A stretch of DNA of 64,000 nt from Beauveria sp. NWAFU-1 (taxonomy: Eukaryota; Ascomycota; Sordariomycetes; Hypocreales; Cordycipitaceae), in NCBI GenBank assembly GCA_024472245.1, contig JANBXD010000002.1:3782001-3846000 (forward strand). The letters are read 5' to 3'. The notes under the pieces were generated by a model, which was not told where the DNA came from, searched no databases, and saw only the letters and a list, made by a program, of their open reading frames with translations. The position numbers and the translations under genes are program-made. Below, one piece after another: positions 57,100 to 64,000 of this stretch (position 1 is its first letter; the number at the start of each line of letters is the position of its first letter).

Positions 57100-57876
57100 C
57101 TACGGAGCTCTTTCCCGCGGCGACAGGGATCTCTCGACGGACATGGATCGCTCAATCGACGCATGACGCTGGTGCATGCGCGGCGAGAGCTGCAGTTCCT
57201 CGACGACGCCGGCCCAGCCCTGGCGACCATTGGAGGCGACGCTCTCCCGATGGCCAATGGCTTGCATGGTGAGGCGACGGACGGGGGGCCTCTTGGGAAT
57301 GGTCTCGGTGAGCGACTTGCGCAAAACCGGTTTGCTCGGCGGCGTCGCAAAGGCGGCGGGCGACTTTTCCAAGTCTCTGGGCAGCGGCGGCGGCGGGGGT
57401 GGCTGGCGATCTGCGACCGAGGTAATGATGCCGAGGAAGACGACGAGGAAGCGCATGCGCAGGAGGTCGAGGCGGCGGACGCGGTCCTCGAGGCGGGTGC
57501 GCTTGGCGGCCCAGAGGAGGCGGGTGCTGGTGCGCATGGCGCTGCCGGTGCCAGCGCCGGTGACGTGCTCGGCGGCGATGAGTAGGGCGTTGAGCTCCTC
57601 GCGCAGGTCGTCGCCGGTCCTCTGAATCTCGCGGAGAAGCTGGGCGAGACGGAGCTTGTCCTCGAGGCGCTGAACCTTGGCCATGTCCTTGTCGTAGCTC
57701 TCGTTTTCCTGAATGGAAAAGTCGACTGTGTCGATAAAGGTGGCCATCTCGCGCGGCGCCGCGGTGTAGGCGGCCCAGTAGGTGCTCGCGGTTTGGGCGA
57801 GGACGGCGACGGAGAGAAGAAGGGCGGTCAGGACGAGGATCAGAGCCCACTGGAGCCAGCCCGAGTCGTCGGCCAT
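57100..57876 (-). CDS. Unknown membrane protein with coiled coil
   Basis: A 258-residue, intronless protein starting at ATG 57876 (MADDSGWLQW). Residues 8-28 (LQWALILVLTALLLSVAVLA) form a membrane segment or uncleaved signal anchor. Residues about 65-105 are a charged coiled-coil-like stretch (KVQRLEDKLRLAQLLREIQR). A second hydrophobic segment follows at about 142-155 (RFLVVFLGIITSVA), preceded by Arg-rich sequence. After a poly-Pro tract, the tail is basic and Ser-rich with several RxxS sites. I do not recognise a family. Coding is supported by frame length, codon-like composition and a start in a suitable context, not by homology. It converges with the decarboxylase-family gene. Confidence 0.65.
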   Translation of the reverse strand: MADDSGWLQWALILVLTALLLSVAVLAQTASTYWAAYTAAPREMATFIDTVDFSIQENESYDKDMAKVQRLEDKLRLAQLLREIQRTGDDLREELNALLIAAEHVTGAGTGSAMRTSTRLLWAAKRTRLEDRVRRLDLLRMRFLVVFLGIITSVADRQPPPPPPLPRDLEKSPAAFATPPSKPVLRKSLTETIPKRPPVRRLTMQAIGHRESVASNGRQGWAGVVEELQLSPRMHQRHASIERSMSVERSLSPRERAP

Positions 57877-60271
57877 GGTGAGGGGCGGCGACGAAGAAGA
57901 GGATGCGAGGATGCAGTAGTCGTGATGGTCGTGATGATGGTCGTGGTCTTGAAAGAAGCGGCAGTCAACTCGTGGGAGCGGTTGCGAGGTAATGACATGA
58001 TCCAGTGGTGAGGGCAGCGGCGGTGGTTGGGCAGCGTTGGTGGTGATGTAAGAGAAGGAGGAGGTGGTGGTGCTGGTGTGGTGTGGTTTGTTGTGGCCGA
58101 AGGCGGATTAGACGCAAAAGAAACCCACTTGCCGAATGACAGGCTGCAGAGTCATCAGAGCTTCACTGCAGGACAATTCTACTCTGAGCATGCATGCATG
58201 CGACGCCGGGATCCGCCAGACGGAGGGGAATGAGATGGCTGGGCTGGTCCTGTTTGGTTTGCTTGGTGTCGGTGGGCTTGTGAAGCTGGCGGGCCATCCC
58301 GCCCCTGCATAAAGGCAAATATGGGCTTTTTGGGTCGGGGCTTTCTTTCGGCTATTTTCCGCCTAGCTAGCCAGTAGTAAATAGAGGCTAGGAGGCACCT
58401 GTTAACTTACGCACGCACTCTCGCATGGCGGGGAACAAGAAATGGCTGTTGTGCATTAGGCCATTCTGCAGCTGCAGACCCGAGGCCGCTGGGCATGTGG
58501 TGTTGTCATATCTACGAAGTACTTGGTTATCCGTACCTAGGTAGACTTTGACAGAGTGCCGTTGGTATTTATGCTGGTAGCTATCTAATTCTCCGGCTTG
58601 CGTTAAGAAAAGCGGCATCTTTCTTCTCCTATGCATTCTTCCCCGTTAGACAACCCTCCCATCTAATAAGCTATTCAGTTGTCCCTCCGTTTCCGCTTCT
58701 TGATTGCACATTACAAGTTTCATCTAGTTTTACGCTGATATTAGTGTTCGTTATCGTGACGAAATAGTTGATGACTGTACATTAGGAGGTTTCGATGGTA
58801 TACTATCAAGAATGTACAAGCAAAACAGTTATTAAAAAGACATTCCATGTCCCAGTAATTTCCAGCAGTCTTCTGATAAGCGACAGACACTACTTGGAGT
58901 TCACAACGTTCGAGTAGCGCTCGCTTTGCCTGAGTTCCTGAATTGACGGCCTCTTATCTGGACCCAACTTGAGCAGGCCAAGGACAACTGGACAGGATCG
59001 ACTCCTCATATCTTCGGGAAGCGCATTGGAAACGCTGTCCTGACCTCTGCGTAGCTTATCTAGACCTGGAATATACACCTTGAGCAGCCCCTCGTCGTTC
59101 GTCGTTGCATCCAAGTGGGCGTCGGAAGAAGTGTGTTCCATCTGTCAGGATACAGTAAATCCAGAGGGCGAATCAGATCTCAAGTATCTATTGGCGTGGT
59201 TGAGTGTCCGGCAAATATCATACCAAATGGCCGAGATACCAATATTAGCTTTTATCTACGGCTTTGGCCATTAGTCGATAGAATGGCACGATTTTGAGGC
59301 GGTTTGGTAGATGGCAAGTCGGAGCTCAAGTTGGCCTGGGTACTTCCTTAAGAAAAGTGGACAGGCATCAGGCAGGACGAGCGAGGCATCTATCAAATAT
59401 TATTTTGCCAAAGTTACGAAGAAAAAAATCGATAATAAAACGAGCTGGTTGAATCCGTGCCACGTACGGAGAATAGGTAGGCGAAAATGCCTAGTAAATA
59501 GCAAAGTCATGTGAGCACCTCGAGTAATGATAACATCTTCACCTAGGTGTCTCGCCTGCTCCTCGCTACTATCCTGTTTGCTTCACTCTTTCACATTTTC
59601 CGCCACCTCCGCTGCCAGCTTTCTCTGCTCTTCCAACATCGCAACTATCAGCCTTTTATAAGCCCTCTCATGAGCAGGATGTCACTAAGTATTAGTTCTT
59701 ATTTATTGAAAAGGCTGGTGGAATCGCACTCTAACAGCCTGTGGACCAGAGAAAGTAATTAGACGATCAATGAATTCGTCATCACCGCTTCATGCCCGTA
59801 CAAGCCTCCATGCGAATTTCTACAAAACCTCTTCTGACGCTTGGACGCATTCGATATAGAATTGATTTGTATTCTTTTGAGGCGGTTACGTACCTAGGTA
59901 TTCTGCTTCTCCCTCCAACTCCCCAAGCTCCCTCCAAGAGAGACCTGGTGGAGCGCTAACCGCCAGAAAAGGAAACCCAAGGCAGCGCGGTGGGCCCGTG
60001 GCAGTCGGCGCCTTTTACTTGCGACTGTGGCCTTAATCATTGAGGACTCTTACCTGTTATTGCACCTCGACATTAGCCGCACTTCGACGCCCTTTTCACC
60101 AACCATTGCCATCCTCCTTGACTGTGGCCACCGAGGTCAATCGAAAGGATATCCTGCCAGTCATTGCTGAATTTTCTACGGGCATCGTCTTTTCTCTCGG
60201 CAGGAGTCTGCCGCATCGTGCAGCCGCTTCCTAGATCGAGATCCTTGGCCTCTTATTAGGCTTCGCTCAAC
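57877..60271. other. Intergenic region with a possible kinase relic
   Basis: There are 2.4 kb between divergently transcribed genes. The only protein-like piece is the short minus-strand frame at 58890-59141, described separately. The right part (59550-60271) is C/T-rich on the plus strand and probably contains the Erv46 leader. Confidence 0.45.
58890..59150 (-). pseudogene. Possible protein-kinase C-lobe relic
   Basis: A minus-strand frame ends with CPVVLGLLKLGPDKRPSIQE and then LRQSERYSNVVNSK. The block LLKLxPDKRPSIQEL resembles subdomain XI of protein kinases, where the invariant Arg sits before Pro-Ser. Immediately upstream the same frame has a TGA stop, preceded by about 35 codons without a clear kinase motif. 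The catalytic loop and DFG are not found. It could be a fragment of a decayed kinase gene. The call rests on one motif. Confidence 0.35.
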
Positions 60272-61667
60272 ATGGCCGCCAAGTCGAGGTTCACGAGGCT
60301 CGACGCCTTTACCAAGACGGTCGATGAGGCCCGAATCCGAACAACAAGTGGTGGAGTAGTCACTATTGTCTCCCTTCTCGTCGTCCTCTTCCTTGTCTGG
60401 GGGGAATGGGCCGACTACAGAACCATTGCCATTCGCCCTGAGCTTGTCGTCGACCAGGGACGAGGTGAGTTGCGCAAATGAAAACGAAACCGCCCATCTG
60501 CTCTGCGACTAACACGAGTGGCGCTACAGGCGAGCGCATGGACATTCACCTCAACATTACATTTCCCCGTATGCCCTGCGAGCTTCTGACCCTCGATGTT
60601 ATGGATGTGTCTGGTGAGCAGCAGCACGGCGTCGCCCACGGGGTGCACAAGGTCCGTCTCCGTCCCGAAGCCGAAGGCGGCGGCGTCATTGACGTGAGCT
60701 CGCTGGACCTGCACAATGATGCTGCGGAGCACCTCGACCCCAGCTACTGCGGCGACTGCGGCGGCGCACCCGCCCCGAGCAACGTCAAGAAGGCCGGCTG
60801 CTGCAACACGTGCGAGGAGATACGCGAGGCGTACGCCCAGGTGTCGTGGGCTTTTGGCGACGGCAAAGCGTTTGAGCAGTGCGAGCGCGAGCACTATGCC
60901 GAGCGTCTGGAGGAGCAGCGCCACGAAGGCTGCCGCATCGACGGCCTCTTGCAGGTGAACAAGGTTGTGGGCAACTTTCACTTGGCGCCCGGCCGCAGCT
61001 TCAGCAACGGCAATATGCACGTCCACGACCTCAAGAACTACTGGGAGACGACGGACGACAAGAAGCACGACTTTACGCACTACATTCACCATCTGCGCTT
61101 CGGTCCGCAGCTGCCCGAGGCAGTCGTCAAGAAGATGGGCAAGGGTGCCACGCCGTGGACAAACCACCACGCCAACCCGCTGGATAACACGAAGCAGCTC
61201 ACCAACGACCCCAACTACAATTTCATGTACTTTGTCAAGATTGTGCCCACGTCTTTTCTTCCTCTAGGCTGGGAGAAGATGTCACGCGCGATGAACACTG
61301 ACGGTAGCGTCGAGACACACCAGTACTCTGTGACAAGCCACAAGAGAAGTCTCACGGGCGGCGATGACGCCGCTGATGGCCATGCCGAGCGTCTTCACTC
61401 TAGAGGTGGCATTCCTGGCGTCTTCTTTTCCTATGTATGTCGCAACGATCTACGAACATTTGAAGAGACGAACGCAGATCTAATAATTTATAGGACATTT
61501 CACCTATGAAGGTCATCAATCGCGAGGAGAAGGGCAAGAGCTTCCTTGGCTTCATTGCCGGTCTCTGTGCTGTCGTTGGCGGTACTCTGACAGTTGCGGC
61601 CGCCGTCGACCGCGGCCTGTTCGAGGGCGCGACGAGGCTGAAGAAGATTCGATCCAAAAACCTTTGA
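60272..61667 (+). CDS. ERV46: Erv46-like ER-Golgi cargo receptor
   Basis: A 423-residue COPII-vesicle membrane protein; with Erv41 it retrieves and sorts ER proteins between ER and Golgi. There are three exons: 60272-60464, 60530-61434 and 61494-61667, with introns of 65 and 59 nt. Frames agree. An N-terminal cytosolic stretch (SRFTRLDAFTKTVDEARIRT) is followed by membrane segment 1 (about 28-46). A large lumenal domain has the Cys-rich block YCGDCGGA and CCNTCEEIREAYAQ. The second membrane segment lies near the C-terminus (FLGFIAGLCAVVGGTLTVAA). These blocks and the HHLRFGPQLP stretch are family hallmarks. The C-terminus KKIRSKNL is basic but not a canonical KKxx signal. Confidence 0.95.
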
Positions 61668-64000
61668 GGGGCGCAAATAGTGAATTGCGTTTTCTGTATC
61701 AAGGAAGCATGTGGGAGAGGAAGAATCGTTGTAGCGTTTCGAGAATTTGGCGTTTTTGTTTTGAAGCTTTGGTATAACTGGTTATTGTCCTCGTCTTGAG
61801 CGAGCTAGACATGAAGGCCGAGGGTTGTGGAGTTGAGAGCTGATGCATGAGAGCAGTCGTGCGCTGCAAGGGGAGTTCAGAGTGTTGTTAACGAGAAGCA
61901 GGGTATAGACAGGCATGACATGTGCCTAACTGGTGCTTTTACCGACTGTAATTCTGTACATGTTTGTATTAGGTCTTTCCACTGTCACATTTGCTCGCTG
62001 GTCTACTTGGAGGGGAAAGCAAAATGCCTTTTTTCAACTCCGTCGCACTACCTTTGACGGGGACCAAGTAACGGCCCGCTGTCTTGACTTGTGAGACTGG
62101 GGAATTACGGGCACGGGAGTGACAAGGGAGGAAGCATGTTTCACCTGAGCTGGCCCGAGTGTGTCTGTTGTATGCGTGCGTACGTATTGGCGTATGCAGG
62201 TACGAATAATTGGACAAGACGTAGCGCGTCTCTTGTAAGTGTTGTGTGTGTGATTACTGAGACGCTTGGAGCGAGTGGCATATAAACGAGACTTGAGTGA
62301 CTGGGAGAAGGCGGAAAAAAAAAAGATAAGAAAAGAAAAGAAAGTGTGTAGTCCGGAAGTTTTTTATGAGAAATACTTAGTAAAGAAATTACTTGCTGTT
62401 GCGGGAGGCAATGACGGTAAAGTGTGGGGACGAAGAAGCATTCAGGGGGTGCATCTGGTGCAGGCAGTGTTTGTGCACACGATGGAGGGTTGTCAGGATA
62501 AGTTGACAACTGGAGGATGAGAGAAGCAAGATGATTCGATGCATTGCATTGCATTGATTTGCGGACTTCTTGTTCGATTTTTACTCCTTGGGATTGTCAT
62601 GCGAGGCTGCGTGCGCGGCGTGGCTGCAGAGTGATGGTTTTCCCTGGGTTCACTCGCAAGGCTGCATTTTGCATGAGCAGGGGCGTTGACAAGAGCACAA
62701 GTTTGGCCAGGGGAGACTGTTTATGAATCGTTTCATGGGTCGTTGTGGCCATATGAGAGGAACAAGGGCGTGTTAGACTAGTGGTTGTATTGTCGCAAAT
62801 CAACCAGTTGCAGAAGGAGGGTGCTTCTGTTTGCCCTGACTTTTCTCGTGTGAGTTGCCCTAAGCACAAGGGTGGCAAAGAGACGAGGCTGAATCTGGTT
62901 GTAGTATTCTGTAATTATTACTCCGTAGTGTCATGATACTGGAGACGGCCAGTCAAGGGCCAGGCTTTCAGGTTTTGGGGGCTGGTAAGTGGCAAGTGCT
63001 TTTGACTGAGATTGAGATGGACAAGCCCCGGTCTATTTTATTAATAGGTCCGCAAGGCCCAGTGGATGCCGGGCGAGGGCATGTGCGTACTTCGTATCCA
63101 GATTGCGACTGATGAGCCGAGGTGGAACGGGAGCAGCCAGCAATGGGCCTGGGAATTTGCTTTTACGAAAGGAAATAATAAAGACAAACGGCATGCGCAT
63201 AGCTCGCAACAGAAATCTTGGAGTGAGAGTCGAGTGTGTTCGTTGGCAGCAGCGTCCCTTTTTTTTCTTTTTTCCCTTTTCTGTTCCAGGTGGGGCTGCT
63301 GTGACGCATAGGCCATGCACGACGGCAGACGAAGTGATGAGCTGGGGAAATAAAAAGAAAAAACATGTCAGTGGCTTGGGATGTGATGATGCCCTCGAGA
63401 ATTGTCCTACCAGTACGGATCCGTAAATTTACGGAGTACAAAAGTACAGAAGTGATTGGGCCATAATTGGCTCCCTTCTTGGTTGGTTCCCGCACAGGTA
63501 ACCCACTAAACAAGGCCCAAAAGTCCTCTGCCCAAACGGAAGCTGCCTGTGCCCAACTAGTCTGTCCGTCAACGGTGACAACTATATCAGTCTGCCCTGT
63601 AATACGGTGAACACGACTTTTCCATGGCCGCCTTGTTGATTGTTGCCCCGCTGGTTTCTTATAAGGCTTTCTTTACAAAGATCTTGTCCACCAAATGTAA
63701 CTGACAAAACACGAAAACTTGTGCATTATTCCGTACCTGCTAATTATTAGCGTACCTACCACCTAGGTAGGTACCTAGAGGCTAGTGCAGGTACCCCCAT
63801 TTAGCCCCCTTGTCACGCCGCTTGGTCCCCTGTTCAAAGTCGGCAGCGCCATTGTCCCCCCCAATGTCCCCCGGCTCCTCCTTTCTGCAGCCCATTTAGC
63901 AACTGCTGCACCACCACACCGCGCCCACTTGCACCTGCTGCACTAGGTAGGTACAACTTTTTGTAGGGTGCTGTAGGTATTACTGCAATGTTGCTGCACT
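61668..64000. other. Right-end intergenic region, no gene seen
   Basis: There are 2.3 kb downstream of Erv46 without supported coding sequence. Frames at 62141-62554 (-) and 63163-63513 (-) have no domain signals. The last 300 bases contain several copies of the CTAGGTAGGTACC type (63760-63790 and 63943-63956), a palindrome-rich motif seen elsewhere in the window (for example 15850 and 59890). Confidence 0.45.

Noticed and set aside
1..64000. Secondary-metabolite cluster or bacterial-type operon
   Set aside because: No PKS, NRPS, terpene synthase or dedicated regulator is present. Genes alternate strands and are mostly housekeeping.

Overview
This window is nuclear DNA from a filamentous ascomycete, most likely a sordariomycete and possibly Hypocreales. 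The class-level placement is inference. The evidence for a fungus is direct: short introns of about 47-260 nt with GTRNGT-like donors, CTAAC/CTGAC-like branch points and YAG acceptors; unlinked genes on both strands at about one per 3 kb; and recognisable fungal proteins (TRK potassium transporter, isocitrate lyase, neutral trehalase, Mpe1, Get3, Spt16, Cdc50, Erv46). I rebuilt exon structures by hand from splice signals and reading-frame continuity. I found 20 protein-coding genes. I saw no rRNA, tRNA, CRISPR array or intact transposon.

Layout. 1-16 kb: a long leader region, the TRK potassium transporter (+), a VPS9-domain Rab exchange factor (-), an AMP-forming acyl-CoA synthetase (-) and isocitrate lyase (-). 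16-27 kb: a 4.4 kb gene-poor stretch, neutral trehalase (+), a Yippee zinc protein (-) and an F-box/ankyrin protein (-). 27-31.4 kb: no intact gene, but remains of an ABCC-type ABC transporter (-) and an aspartate/glutamate racemase-like gene (+), both broken by frame changes or stops. 31.4-42.3 kb: a small unknown gene with a frame break, a Dug1-like M20 dipeptidase (-), a MATE-like transporter (+), Mpe1 (+), Get3 (-) and a small secreted six-cysteine protein (-). 42.6-43.4 kb: a relic with two inverted copies of a repeated segment. 44-51 kb: 5-hydroxyisourate hydrolase (+), a small basic orphan (-), an APH-fold kinase-like protein (-) and Cdc50/Lem3 (+). 51-64 kb: Spt16 of FACT (-), a carboxymuconolactone-decarboxylase-family protein (+), a coiled-coil membrane orphan (-), a possible kinase relic and Erv46 (+).

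Most genes are ordinary housekeeping genes and do not form an operon-like unit. Functional themes recur: membrane traffic (VPS9 factor, Get3, Cdc50, Erv46), carbon reserve and two-carbon metabolism (trehalase, isocitrate lyase, acyl-CoA synthetase) and RNA polymerase II expression (Spt16, Mpe1). The adjacent acyl-CoA synthetase and isocitrate lyase could be related in function, but that is inference. I did not find a convincing new biological system. The best leads are the decayed 28-31.4 kb zone, the secreted cysteine-rich protein next to repeat remains, and the frame-broken orphan at 31.5 kb.
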